From the NCBI GenBank assembly GCA_017161075.1, contig CP046174.1, positions 4,030,001 to 4,094,000 of the forward strand: a stretch of 64,000 nt of DNA, in the 5' to 3' direction. The translations under genes and the position numbers were made by a program. Each line of letters begins with the position of its first letter. Positions within the stretch are counted from its first letter, which is position 1. The stretch comes from Erysipelotrichaceae bacterium 66202529 (GTDB lineage Bacteria > Bacillota_I > Bacilli_A > Erysipelotrichales > Erysipelotrichaceae). Below, in pieces: positions 1-8,889 of the stretch. A model generated the notes under the pieces. The model saw nothing but the letters and a program-made list of their open reading frames with translations, did no database searches and was not told where the DNA came from.

Positions 1-491
1 GGTATGATATGCAGACCGACAACCGCATCCACATCATCAATCAAACCGCTATCTACGATTGCCTGGGATCCTCCAGGGTTTAGCTCCTCTGCATGCTGGA
101 AGATGAGCTTAACGCTGCCATGCAGGGAATCCTTCAGCTCATACAGTACCTTGGCAGTTGCCAGCAGCATAGCGGTATGTGTATCATGTCCGCAAGTGTG
201 GGCAACATTGTTAACGTCCGATGAGAAGGAAAGCCCACTTTCCTCCTGCATTGGTAAGGCATCCATATCCGCACGCAGCAGTATGGTTTTTCCTTCCTGT
301 GCTCCGTGTATGATTGCCAGTACACTGGTTTGCGCAGGATGCTGAATTTCTATATCTCCAAAGGATCGAAGTGTTTTTTCCACAAAGGCACTCGTCTTGT
401 ATTCATTGAAGGAAAGCTCCGGATGCTGATGAATATGCCGCCTCCATGCTATCATATCCGCTGTTGGAATATGTTCAAACCATTCATTCAT
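1..491 (-). CDS. M20 family amidohydrolase, C-terminal part outside window
   Basis: N-terminal 163 codons of a zinc-dependent M20 amidohydrolase/aminoacylase; the rest lies beyond the window. The frame reads WRRHIHQHPELSF near the start, then the metal-site motifs RADMDALPM and CGHDTHTAML, and later QHAEELNPGG. These are the usual landmarks of the M20D subfamily, which removes acyl groups or cleaves amides from amino-acid-like substrates in the cytosol. Two in-frame ATGs are possible. The one at 491 lies 8 bases after AGGAGG, while the one at 497 lies almost on it, so 491 is preferred. It follows an MFS carrier by 41 bases on the same strand, which suggests uptake and hydrolysis of one substrate. 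The exact substrate cannot be told. Confidence 0.88.
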   Translation of the reverse strand, partial: MNEWFEHIPTADMIAWRRHIHQHPELSFNEYKTSAFVEKTLRSFGDIEIQHPAQTSVLAIIHGAQEGKTILLRADMDALPMQEESGLSFSSDVNNVAHTCGHDTHTAMLLATAKVLYELKDSLHGSVKLIFQHAEELNPGGSQAIVDSGLIDDVDAVVGLHII

Positions 492-532
492 AATCATGAC
501 CTCCTATATTGTGTGCACTCTGTGCTTCCAGT

Positions 533-1783
533 TTATGCTTTCGCATGATTCATCTGCTTTCGCAGCTGCTGATTCTTTTCGGTTTCCTTTACCTGCCCCG
601 GCTTTTTCACCAGCAATGCCAAGCCACCGGATATCACCATACAGACCGCTAAAACGATAAAGGAAATCGTATAGCTTCCAGACCTTGCAAATGTACTGAC
701 AAGCTGTGGAGAAACGATTCCTCCAACAAAGGCACCAATATTTAATACAGCAAATGCTGATCCTATAATATTTCTCGGTATTAGTTGATAAGGCACTGCC
801 AGTAAACCGGAAAACGCCAGCATCATTGCAAAGTCACCAACATACAGTGCCGCAATCGCAAGCTGATATAGAGGCGCTGTTATGAAAATAACCAGACAGA
901 CAGCAGTTAAAACTGATGCCCAAAAGATAAAGGTAAGCTCTTTATTTTTAAAGTATTTCGTCAGGATGATACCGCTGGAAGCCATAGCAATCGTCATAAT
1001 GACATAGAAGCCTACCATCACACTACTCAGCATGGCAGGATTTTCGATATTAAAATTGACATGAAATACATTTGGGAGCCAGAACATCATTGCGACACCA
1101 ACCAGATTACTGAACAACACAGCCCCTGCCAGCAACAGGGTATTTCTGTTTTTCCAGGCATCGAAAAACCCGATTTTCTCTTTTTTCTCTATCGTCTTTG
1201 TCTGTTCCAGCGGCTCTTCTTTTTTATGCTCCTTCAAAAAGATAACTGCGAGTAATAAGGCTGCCAAATAGCCAAATCCCAGAAACCAGTAAGCATGATG
1301 CCAGTTGGTATGAATAATACTTTCTCCTACCGTACTGGCCAGAATACCGCCAATTCCGGCAGTGGCTACTACAAAGGATTGTATCCTTGCACACTGATCT
1401 GCTTCAAAGCTGTCGCTGATGATTTTTGGAGAACCATTCGTATATCCTGCCTGACCAAAGCCAACCATAAAACGCAAGAGCAGAATGGCAAACAGAGAGC
1501 TTACAGTACCAAACAGGAAAGAAAATACCATGAGCACTGCCAGTGAAATCACAACAAATTTTTTATATCCAAATCTGTCCACCAGCCAGCCTCCCGGTAT
1601 GGTTACCAGAATGAAGCTGACATAAAAGACGGATGATAAATTTCCCATCTGTGCTTTTGTAAAGCCATAAGTACTGATCAGTTTATCTGCAGTAAATCCG
1701 ATCATGCTCTTATCAAGATTTGCAAAAATTCCAATTAGGAAAATCACGCCAAACACGATCCATTGTTTTTTTGTTAAGTTCAT
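533..1783 (-). CDS. MFS transporter (probable organic anion/solute carrier)
   Basis: A 416-residue major facilitator superfamily carrier with about twelve hydrophobic segments. The loop after the second segment carries a motif-A like GGWLVDRFGYKK, and the N-terminus reads KQWIVFGVIFLIG. Layout and length fit the anion:cation symporter branch (GlpT/ExuT-like). The start has AAGGAGG seven bases upstream. The gene lies just ahead of the M20 amidohydrolase on the same strand, so the two probably form an operon for import and deacylation of an N-acyl or peptide-like compound. This pairing is the only clue to its substrate. The family assignment is firm and the substrate unknown. Confidence 0.85.
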   Translation of the reverse strand: MNLTKKQWIVFGVIFLIGIFANLDKSMIGFTADKLISTYGFTKAQMGNLSSVFYVSFILVTIPGGWLVDRFGYKKFVVISLAVLMVFSFLFGTVSSLFAILLLRFMVGFGQAGYTNGSPKIISDSFEADQCARIQSFVVATAGIGGILASTVGESIIHTNWHHAYWFLGFGYLAALLLAVIFLKEHKKEEPLEQTKTIEKKEKIGFFDAWKNRNTLLLAGAVLFSNLVGVAMMFWLPNVFHVNFNIENPAMLSSVMVGFYVIMTIAMASSGIILTKYFKNKELTFIFWASVLTAVCLVIFITAPLYQLAIAALYVGDFAMMLAFSGLLAVPYQLIPRNIIGSAFAVLNIGAFVGGIVSPQLVSTFARSGSYTISFIVLAVCMVISGGLALLVKKPGQVKETEKNQQLRKQMNHAKA

Positions 1784-2723
1784 AACATCCTCCTTATTGA
1801 TTTCAAATAATTTTGACGGTTAATTCGTTGTTCTTTTCACCGCCGCGAAAGGTATTGCTTTATTCTGAATTTGATGGTCATTGCAATCATCATAGTCGTT
1901 TGCGTCTTTTCAATAATTCAGTTATATAACAGAGAAAGGCTTTTAACGTTGTATGCATACTCACATTTCCGCTGGAATATAGCTGTTATATCTGCCTGTC
2001 TTTTTTCAATGCTTTCGCATAATAACAAGCGCAAGTCTCTCTACCATTACAGTGGTACGACCGTTAACAGTCCATCCTCAATCTGAGTCATTGGATCCAT
2101 AGCCATGTGTTTTCTTTGACTCTGACGCGAAAAGATTCCGTGTTCCTATCGTTAAGCCTGGCATTTCTATGTGTACATGGTGATATCGTGCTATCATTTC
2201 TCTTTGAAAAAATATAAGTCGCGGTATTTTTATACACAATATGAGAAAGATAATGCGTCTCTATAGGAAATAGGAAACGAAATCCAACCGCCCCTTAAAA
2301 GGACGGATGCTTATTCCTTCCTAAAAAATGGCTCTCTTACTGATACAATGCTCTACTAACGGTAAGTATCACCCGTTCATCAAATTCAGATATCCATGCT
2401 ATTTCATGGAAATACGCCTCCTGTATTCCCTGTTTATTGGGAACACAGGTATGATAAACCTTCAATATAATGTAAAGTCAATGCATTTTATGATTTTTTA
2501 ATATTCGTCTTTTTTTATCTTACCAGTTGTTAGACATCCGACAGTTATCATGTATACATGCGCAATATTTCTTCATGATGAATGCTGCCTATCCTTTTTC
2601 TAAAGCAGACGATTAGTTTTTAAAAACAAATGCAGGATTGGGTACAAAAAAAGCAGAAAGCCGGTTTAGGGTTCGTACTCACGTTCGCGGTAAAGTATAA
2701 ATGATATAGTATAAATATAAATA
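1784..2723. other. Long intergenic stretch, no supported gene
   Basis: About 940 bases between the MFS gene and the MerR terminator. Open frames here lack ribosome binding sites and recognisable products. One feature stands out: an 11-bp stem with one mismatch (CCTGTATTCCC / GGGAACACAGG, 2420-2449) without a T-run on either strand. A minus-strand frame of 42 codons (2337-2465) runs through that hairpin from a TTG without a ribosome binding site and may be a coding remnant. Promoter elements for the MFS gene should lie near 1800-1860 but none was convincing. Confidence 0.5.
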
Positions 2724-2724
2724 A

Positions 2725-2770
2725 AAAATAGAAGGCATGCTCCTGTGCATTGGAGCTCTCCTTCTATTTT
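2725..2770 (-). terminator. Rho-independent terminator of the MerR gene
   Basis: Two-tier hairpin: AAAATAGAAGG (2725-2735) pairs with CCTTCTATTTT (2760-2770), and inside it GCTCC (2739-2743) pairs with GGAGC (2752-2756). Read on the minus strand it is followed by a T-rich stretch. It lies 69 bases past the stop codon of the MerR gene. Confidence 0.85.
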
Positions 2771-2838
2771 CTGTTTACAGATACAGCATATCCCTCTCAT
2801 TCAGTAAGAGCCTGATTGCGACTTCTGCATCATTTTCA

Positions 2839-3654
2839 TCATGTATTCAGTCGTTCATATGGAACCCAGACAAGATGGGATATATGATATTCCATATGCT
2901 GACCCCATCTGGCAAAGATTACCCTGGAGATGCTTTCCCCGCTGATTCTCAGCTTTTGCTTCTGCGCATATTCCATAAGCATACGGGAAACCTCAGCCAT
3001 GTCCTGATGCGGTGTCGCCTCATAATAAAACACGATTGCCGGACAGCTCTTATAAAGCTTTACGATTTCGCTTTCCTGAATACCCAGAAATTCAGCAGTT
3101 TTCTGATCCAGACAAAAGCCAAAATCAAACGCATGTTCAAGATTCACCATGGTATCCAGCTGTGCCGAACCGGACATAAAAGGAAGATCAGCATATTTCA
3201 GCCATCGTACAAGCTCTTTTTGAACCTCCTCATCTGTTATCAGTTCATGGTTTTTTTGATAATTCAGACGGTACAAGGCTGGCCGTTTTCCCAGAAAGCA
3301 GCCCTGTTTGGCATTTTGAGCCTGCAGCATGCAGTTGATGGTTGTATGAATACTGTTTAGTTTGAGATTCAGGTGAAAAGCTTCATTCATTAAGTCCTGC
3401 TCTTTATTCTCGAGAGACAACTCCACTTCCAGCATATTGTCCTCTTCCATGATTTCACGAATTTCATGCAGCGTATATCCATATTTCTGATACTTTTGCA
3501 GATTTAGCAAATGATTGATCTGGATAATATCAAAATAGCGATAATTGGATTCTTCTTTATAGGGGCATATCAAACCTTTTTTCTCATAATTCCGTATTGT
3601 TTCAGCACTAATGCCCAGCATCTTTGCAATTTCTCCAATTTTATAGGTTTTCAA
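2839..3654 (-). CDS. MerR family transcriptional regulator with effector-binding C-terminus
   Basis: A 271-residue regulator. The N-terminus is a MerR winged helix (KTYKIGEIAKMLGIS, then TIRNYEKKGLI), followed by a coiled-coil linker around residues 75-110 and a C-terminal domain of about 150 residues that resembles the effector-binding part of multidrug-sensing relatives. The start chosen is TTG at 3654, with AGGAGG eight bases ahead. The longer frame begins at an ATG at 3684 that overlaps a perfect TATAAT (3683-3688), so it would lie at or before the transcript start. The gene follows msrA on the same strand but has this promoter of its own. The ligand and targets are unknown. Confidence 0.82.
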   Translation of the reverse strand: MKTYKIGEIAKMLGISAETIRNYEKKGLICPYKEESNYRYFDIIQINHLLNLQKYQKYGYTLHEIREIMEEDNMLEVELSLENKEQDLMNEAFHLNLKLNSIHTTINCMLQAQNAKQGCFLGKRPALYRLNYQKNHELITDEEVQKELVRWLKYADLPFMSGSAQLDTMVNLEHAFDFGFCLDQKTAEFLGIQESEIVKLYKSCPAIVFYYEATPHQDMAEVSRMLMEYAQKQKLRISGESISRVIFARWGQHMEYHISHLVWVPYERLNT

Positions 3655-3682
3655 GCCGCATCCCTCCTGTAGTTCTTCTTTC

Positions 3683-3688
3683 ATTATA
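3683..3688 (-). promoter_or_regulatory. -10 element of the MerR gene
   Basis: On the minus strand the sequence reads GGTATAATGAAAG. The TATAAT overlaps the upstream ATG of the MerR reading frame, and transcription should begin about seven bases further on. No good -35 hexamer was found at 17 bases, as expected for a promoter that needs an activator. Confidence 0.55.
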
Positions 3689-3713
3689 CCAGATTTCTAA
3701 GAAGAAGGGACGC

Positions 3714-4220
3714 TCACTCCAAGCTGATATTTTTCGCTGCCTGTATTTTTTCTTTTGAAATATGACAATAGCCGCCAGGATGCTTTTTCAGATATTCCTG
3801 ATGATATTCTTCTGCGGCATAAAAATTCATCAAGGGCTTGACTTCTACAACAACTGGCTGTTCATAATGCTTAGCCAGTTCCTGCAGGGATGCTTCGATA
3901 CACTGCCGATCAGAAGTATCCACATAGTAAATACCCGTGCGGTATTGTTCGCCGATATCATTTCCCTGCCGATGATAGCTTGTCGGATTAATACCGTTAA
4001 AATAAACGGATAGCAGAAAAGGCAGTGTCAAAACCGTATCGTCATATTGTATATGCAGTGTTTCAGCATAACCGCTGGTTCCACTGCAAACCATTTCATA
4101 CGTTGGATTTTCCACATTTCCGTTTGCATAGCCTACCTCTGTCGCAATAACTCCCTGCAGCTGCTGAAAGTATGCCTGCATTCCCCAAAAGCAGCCTCCT
4201 GCTAAATAGATTTCTTTCAT
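3714..4220 (-). CDS. msrA: Peptide methionine sulfoxide reductase A
   Basis: A 168-residue MsrA, which reduces the S-epimer of methionine sulfoxide in proteins using thioredoxin. The catalytic motif GGCFWGMQAYF is at residues 8-18 with the nucleophile Cys10. Family landmarks that follow are VGYANGNVENPTYEMVCSGTSG and HYEQPVVVEV, and the C-terminus reads YHQEYLKKHPGGYCHI. The length is typical of stand-alone MsrA, and no MsrB domain is fused. AGGTAAG precedes the ATG. It has its own promoter (4247-4275) and lies 59 bases upstream of the MerR start. Confidence 0.95.
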   Translation of the reverse strand: MKEIYLAGGCFWGMQAYFQQLQGVIATEVGYANGNVENPTYEMVCSGTSGYAETLHIQYDDTVLTLPFLLSVYFNGINPTSYHRQGNDIGEQYRTGIYYVDTSDRQCIEASLQELAKHYEQPVVVEVKPLMNFYAAEEYHQEYLKKHPGGYCHISKEKIQAAKNISLE

Positions 4221-4246
4221 TTTCTTACCTCCATAGCTCTGCTTTT

Positions 4247-4275
4247 ATTATACGGTAAAGAAGTGATTACTTCCA
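4247..4275 (-). promoter_or_regulatory. msrA promoter
   Basis: Minus strand: TGGAAG, 17 bases, then TATAAT (4247-4252). The transcript would start about 20 bases ahead of the msrA ATG. Confidence 0.6.
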
Positions 4276-4335
4276 GAGTGTAACTCATTTACCATGATCT
4301 ATGATAAAATAGCTGTTATAGAAGGAGGCATCTTC

Positions 4336-5331
4336 ATGAATAATCTCTGGTCTGTTTATCATCAGGATATGCCTGATTTTTTGATTTCTTTCATAAAAGC
4401 AAAGGCTATGCAAAGGTTAAAGCATATAGGAATGAATTGTGGGTGTGAGTATACCAGCTTCCCATTTTATCATCAAATAGCCGGATATTCTCGTTACGAT
4501 CATAGCATTGGCGTTGCGCTTATTATATGGCACTTCACAGAGGATATGGCACAAACAATCGCTGGACTACTTCACGACATTGCGACCCCTGTTTTTGCAC
4601 ATGTCATAGATTTTCTTAATAATGACCATCTTAATCAGGAATCTACAGAACATCTTACGGAAGCTGTAATTATAGAATCAAAAGAGCTGATGACTCTACT
4701 ACAGAAATACAATATCAAATTAGAAGATGTGAAAGACTATCACGTTTATTCAATCGCGGATAACAATACCCCTCAGCTTTCCGCTGACAGATTGGAATAC
4801 ACGTTGGGAAATCTTTTAAACTATAATTTTTCAACAATAGATGAAATAAAAACTTTTTATCATGATATTTGTGTAGGCTATAATGAATATGGATTAAAAG
4901 AATTGTTATTTCAGACACCAGAAGTGTTAAAGCAGTTTTCCTATTCCATGTTAAAAACATCAAAATCTTATGTTTCCGATGAGGATCGCTTCTCTATGCA
5001 GCTACTGGCAGAAATATTACGTTATGCTTTATCCGAGCGGGTTCTTACGATTACCGATTTATATGCCGATGAACCATATGTTATTAAAAAACTTTGTGCT
5101 GATTCTTTATGTGCAAAAAAATGGGAACAATTTACTGCAACCTGTCAGATAAAAAGAAGCATTATTCATCCAGAGAAAGGAATTTGGTTTAAAGTCGATG
5201 CAAAAAAACGTTATATTGACGGTCTCTGCTCCTGTGGTGAAAGAGCATCAAAACTTTTCCCGGACTTCAACTGCTCCCTTGAAAAATTCTTACACACCGA
5301 TTTCTCCTACTGGGTTGGTGTCCCCGAATAA
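4336..5331 (+). CDS. HD-domain phosphohydrolase family protein
   Basis: A 331-residue HD-superfamily protein. Metal-ligand motifs are visible as a His in YSRYDHSIGVALI and the HD pair in AGLLHDIATPVFAHVIDF, followed by a further Asp in SADRLEYTL. The arrangement matches dGTPase/YfbR-like and related HD nucleotidases or (p)ppGpp-type hydrolases, but the substrate cannot be assigned. The C-terminus is Cys-rich (LCSCGERA). The start at 4336 has GGAGG seven bases upstream; the longest frame begins 42 bases earlier, inside a likely -10 region. The gene stands alone, divergent from msrA. Confidence 0.78.
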   Translation: MNNLWSVYHQDMPDFLISFIKAKAMQRLKHIGMNCGCEYTSFPFYHQIAGYSRYDHSIGVALIIWHFTEDMAQTIAGLLHDIATPVFAHVIDFLNNDHLNQESTEHLTEAVIIESKELMTLLQKYNIKLEDVKDYHVYSIADNNTPQLSADRLEYTLGNLLNYNFSTIDEIKTFYHDICVGYNEYGLKELLFQTPEVLKQFSYSMLKTSKSYVSDEDRFSMQLLAEILRYALSERVLTITDLYADEPYVIKKLCADSLCAKKWEQFTATCQIKRSIIHPEKGIWFKVDAKKRYIDGLCSCGERASKLFPDFNCSLEKFLHTDFSYWVGVPE

Positions 5332-5537
5332 ATAAGAGACTTACTTTTAATATAGTCAGATTCAGCGAAACGCAAAGGATTTCAAATATAATATGAAATC
5401 TATTTCAAACATTATCAATATATTCGTATATAAACACATACTTCTAATTTGCTCACAGGATTAGGGATAACTTTCATTTTGTATTTGGATGCTAGTTTTT
5501 AGTTACAGGATTAGTCCTTCTCATATAAGACCTTGAA

Positions 5538-5563
5538 ATGTAGCGTCTATCTTAAAGCTACAT
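5538..5563 (-). terminator. Weak hairpin overlapping the PfkB kinase stop codon
   Basis: ATGTAGC and GCTACAT form a 7-bp stem that includes the TAG stop codon of the kinase gene. On the minus strand it is followed only by TTTC, so termination would be weak. Confidence 0.35.
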
Positions 5564-6461
5564 CACATTCATGCTTTCTCAAAAACTGATTCACGCTTTC
5601 CTTGCTGGGAATTGATGTCTGTCCGCCAAGTGTCTGTACGGATATCGCACTGGTGGCAGATGCAAGCAACAAAGCATCCTGTAATGTATATCCATGATGT
5701 ATGCAATACGTAAATGCACCATGAAAGATATCTCCTGCTCCTGTTGTGTCCACCGCAGAAACAGGGAATGCTTCCATATGATGAATTCCTTTTGCATCCT
5801 CAAACAAAAGTCCCTGATCTCCCAACGTCACAACGATATTCCTGTGATTCAAGGTATGCAATGCTTTAAATGTTTGCTTCCAGCTATCCGGATTCTGAAC
5901 AGTAATTTCTATATTACTGTATTGTCTTGCATAATCCTGTGAACAGACAAGATAGGTCACTTGCTGAGCGAGTACTTTGGTTTCTTCATGATAAGTACCG
6001 GCATCCATCACACTATCAATATCAGAAAACCTACGCAATGCTTCCATGGATGCCTGCAGCTCATGACCGTCCAGTAATAGAATATCAGCATCTTCCGGAA
6101 ATTTAAAATTCAGCTTTCCCTGTACACCCGGGCAGTTGAATATTGTACGATACCCGTTCGAGGAGTTAGCGATAATGGCGCTAAGCGGAGTTGTGAAATG
6201 CTCATCCGTAATCAGATACCTTGTATCAACACCAGCTCTTTCTAACACCCTGCGTATCTCTGTACCATAAAAATCCCTGCCACATCGTGAAATCAGCGCA
6301 GTATCCGCTTTCCAAAGTGCACAAAGATACGCCGCGTTAGCTGCCGGAGCTCCTATGCAGGAAAACGGCTCCATAATTCTATATTTCTGATTTTCAATCA
6401 ATGGCTCATGGATTGGAAATGTCAGATCATAGGCACACTGCCCTATACACACGATACTCAT
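5547..6461 (-). CDS. PfkB (ribokinase) family carbohydrate kinase
   Basis: A 304-residue sugar or nucleoside kinase of the PfkB family. Seen are the N-terminal strand SIVCIGQCAYDLTFPI, the glycine/alanine pair region IGAPAANAAYLC in place of the usual GG motif, and the C-terminal signature VDTTGAGDIFHGAFTY with the catalytic Asp. The ATG at 6461 is preceded by GGAGG at eight bases. A longer frame with 29 more residues would run back through the promoter/operator region. No sugar transporter is adjacent, so the substrate is not evident. A palindrome at 6510-6527 is placed to control it. Confidence 0.86.
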   Translation of the reverse strand: MSIVCIGQCAYDLTFPIHEPLIENQKYRIMEPFSCIGAPAANAAYLCALWKADTALISRCGRDFYGTEIRRVLERAGVDTRYLITDEHFTTPLSAIIANSSNGYRTIFNCPGVQGKLNFKFPEDADILLLDGHELQASMEALRRFSDIDSVMDAGTYHEETKVLAQQVTYLVCSQDYARQYSNIEITVQNPDSWKQTFKALHTLNHRNIVVTLGDQGLLFEDAKGIHHMEAFPVSAVDTTGAGDIFHGAFTYCIHHGYTLQDALLLASATSAISVQTLGGQTSIPSKESVNQFLRKHECDVALR

Positions 6462-6509
6462 AAATACAACCTCCATATCCTTATTCACATATGTCTTAAT
6501 GATATCATA

Positions 6510-6527
6510 CTTGTAATACTTTACAAG
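6510..6527. promoter_or_regulatory. Palindromic operator upstream of the PfkB kinase
   Basis: CTTGTAA-TACT-TTACAAG: perfect 7-bp arms around four bases, 49 bases ahead of the chosen ATG. On the minus strand a TATGAT lies directly after it, so a bound repressor would block the promoter. The TTGTA...TACAA half-sites recall GntR-type operators. Confidence 0.55.
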
Positions 6528-6673
6528 AGAAGCTGCGTGAATGCTCATTCATAAATCTGAGATAAATTAAGAAATACAAATGTTTTTTCAGATTTTGGCA
6601 TAAAAAATTACAGATTTTGCTGATGGTTTTCACAAAATTGTAGATAGCATCAAACGCTTGCCACATTCTTTAG

Positions 6674-6748
6674 TTAAGTAATGACGCTATATTTAGGAGC
6701 AAATACGATATGGTAGTTCAAATTCCATGTTACATGCTGTGCATCCAT
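6674..6748 (-). pseudogene. Remnant of an IS200/IS605-type TnpA transposase
   Basis: A 24-codon frame reading HVTWNLNYHIVFAPKY matches the N-terminal signature of IS200-type TnpA (WNCxYHIVFAPKYRR). It ends at a TAA shortly after that motif. The catalytic HUH and Tyr regions are missing, so this is a dead fragment of roughly 24 of about 150 residues. There is no ribosome binding site. It lies in a 0.6-kb gene-free stretch between the PfkB kinase and recQ. Confidence 0.7.
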
Positions 6749-6798
6749 AGTGTATGTGATAATGTATGTACGCCTTACATACTAATTTCATTAACCTT

Positions 6799-6848
6799 CT
6801 TTTGATCTCCTTCGCAGTTACCAGACCACACTTTTATAGTATCAAAAG
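6799..6848. repeat. Inverted repeat near the IS200 remnant
   Basis: CTTTTGAT (6799-6806) and ATCAAAAG (6841-6848) form perfect 8-bp arms around 34 bases. It lies about 50 bases upstream of the TnpA fragment and may be part of the old element's structured end. The rest of 6849-7092 shows nothing recognisable. Confidence 0.4.
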
Positions 6849-7092
6849 GAGTTCTATAATGATTCATTACTGGAATCTTGATATCTGAATTAAAAGCTGA
6901 ATCCTGTAATATGTAGATTATCTCTGTATATACGTAAATTGTAAATGTGGAGACTTTCTCAAATATTCTGTCTGACTAACGAATTTGTTTTTCGCTCTTT
7001 CTTCAACGCACTAAAATTCTTAACATATATAAAAAAGTGGCTGCCTGATAATTTCACAATGAAATGCACAGGGCCGCTTGATTCAGCCGGTT

Positions 7093-8889
7093 TTATTGAT
7101 ATGATACAAGTATGTCCAGAAATGCGTTCCCGTACTTCTCATACTTCACTTCTCCCACACCACTGACCTTTAGTATTTCCTCCTTGGACTGCGGCAGCTT
7201 TGCACACATGTCGTGCAATGTCTTATCAGAAAATATCATGTACGGTGGAACATGGGCTTTCCTTGCCAGTTGAGAACGGCAAATCCGCAGAAGCTCAAAC
7301 AGTTGGCTGTCCTTAGCCGCAGCTTGCGGTAGTGCAGTACGCGTCTGTTTTTCTTTAACAACCTTCATCATCAGCGGCTCCTTTTCCTCTAGGAGTTCCT
7401 CCTGATGAATTGTTAATACAGAATATCCATCCTCACTCTGCTTCAGAATCCCCTGAAACTGCAAATGCTGCAGCACCTCATAAAGATAACTGCGGGAGCT
7501 GTCCTTCAGCCTTCCATAGGATGGATTACGATCCAGATGATAGCTTTTAATTTTTGCATTGGCACTTCCTCTGACAATATCCACGATTATCGTTTTTCCA
7601 AAGCGTTCGCCGCTGTGACGGATACATTCCACAAGGCATACCGCATCCTGTGTAATATCGCGTTCCTCATACTGCGTCAAACAGTTGGAGCAATTTCCGC
7701 AATAGCCTTCACGTTCCTCACCAAAGTACTTCAACATATAATGCCGCAGACAGCCGGGAATCGTACAATAAAAGGTCATAGACTTTAACCGGTCCTTTTC
7801 CTTCTGCAGCAGCTCCATGCGCGTATCCTCATCCATATCCTCATGGCCACTCCCCTGCTCAATCAGAAACTGATTCAGGCGAACATCCTTACCACTGTAG
7901 AGAAGGATACAATCTGCAGCCTCACCATCCCGTCCGGCTCTGCCTGCCTCCTGATAATAGCTTTCCATATTCTTTGGCATATTGAAATGCACGACAAAGC
8001 GGACATTGGACTTGTCGATCCCCATCCCGAAGGCATTGGTAGCGACCATGATAGGCTTTCTGTCATAAATGAAATCATCCTGATTGCGCATACGTTCTTC
8101 ATCACTCAATCCTGCATGATAGCGGGTAGCCGCAAATCCATCGCTGCACAGGCGCTCGCACACCTCCTCTACCGTTTTTCTCGAGAGGCAGTATACAATA
8201 CCTGCATACTCAGTATTGTTTTTCACATACTGCAAAAGTGCCTGATATTTATCCTTCGGCTTCTCCACAGCGAAATACAGATTTTTGCGGTCAAAGCCTG
8301 TTGTAATCGTGTATGGCTCTTTCATGTCCAACAGCTGTAAAATATCTTCCTTTACCTGCGTTGTAGCTGTTGCGGTAAATGCCGAAATAATCGGGCGCTG
8401 CGGCATTTCCTGAAGAAATTCACGAATCTGAAGATAATGCGGCCGAAAATCCTGTCCCCACTGACTGACACAATGAGCCTCATCCACACAGACCATAGAT
8501 ATTTTCATTTCCTTTGCAAAGCTCAAAAACTCCTCACTCATCAGCCGTTCCGGTGCCACATAAATAATTTTATACGTATAGCCGCGGGCAAGCGAAAGCG
8601 CCTTACGGTATTGTGCATAGGATAAGGAGCTATTCAGATAGGCAGCTCGGATACCTGCCTGATTCAATGTTCCCACCTGATCCTTCATCAGGGAAATCAG
8701 AGGCGAAATGACCAGGGTAATCCCCTCCAGCATAACCGCGGGTACCTGATAGCAAATGGATTTCCCTGCACCTGTCGGCATAATTCCCAAAACATCACGA
8801 TGCTTTAGGATATTGTCAATCAGCTCCTGCTGCCCCTCGCGAAAGCTTTCATACCCGAAATATTTCTTTAAAATCTCTGTCGCTTTCAT
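7093..8889 (-). CDS. recQ: ATP-dependent DNA helicase RecQ
   Basis: A 598-residue RecQ-family 3'-5' DNA helicase acting in recombination and fork repair. Visible in order: Walker A MPTGAGKSICYQ, the DEAH box CVDEAHCVSQWGQDFRPHY, motif VI YQEAGRAGRDG, the zinc-binding Cys set of the RecQ-C region (CTIPGC...CGNCSNC), a winged-helix part, and a C-terminal HRDC-like domain ending in GVGEVKYEKYG. All core motifs are intact and the length is normal. Its ATG overlaps the stop of folC by four bases, so recQ is translated as the last gene of a folC-recQ unit behind ung. Confidence 0.95.
   Translation of the reverse strand: MKATEILKKYFGYESFREGQQELIDNILKHRDVLGIMPTGAGKSICYQVPAVMLEGITLVISPLISLMKDQVGTLNQAGIRAAYLNSSLSYAQYRKALSLARGYTYKIIYVAPERLMSEEFLSFAKEMKISMVCVDEAHCVSQWGQDFRPHYLQIREFLQEMPQRPIISAFTATATTQVKEDILQLLDMKEPYTITTGFDRKNLYFAVEKPKDKYQALLQYVKNNTEYAGIVYCLSRKTVEEVCERLCSDGFAATRYHAGLSDEERMRNQDDFIYDRKPIMVATNAFGMGIDKSNVRFVVHFNMPKNMESYYQEAGRAGRDGEAADCILLYSGKDVRLNQFLIEQGSGHEDMDEDTRMELLQKEKDRLKSMTFYCTIPGCLRHYMLKYFGEEREGYCGNCSNCLTQYEERDITQDAVCLVECIRHSGERFGKTIIVDIVRGSANAKIKSYHLDRNPSYGRLKDSSRSYLYEVLQHLQFQGILKQSEDGYSVLTIHQEELLEEKEPLMMKVVKEKQTRTALPQAAAKDSQLFELLRICRSQLARKAHVPPYMIFSDKTLHDMCAKLPQSKEEILKVSGVGEVKYEKYGNAFLDILVSYQ

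Noticed and set aside
2040..2075. T-box-like GTGGTAC sequence
   Set aside because: The specifier stem and the full GGGTGGNACCGCG antiterminator motif are missing, and no plus-strand gene follows.
1871..2086. 71-codon plus-strand frame with a hydrophobic start
   Set aside because: No ribosome binding site, starts from TTG/ATG without spacing, and the later half is not protein-like.
2337..2465. 42-codon minus-strand frame ending ERVILTVSRALYQ
   Set aside because: Looks somewhat protein-like but lacks a start signal and any family match. Kept only as a possible coding remnant.
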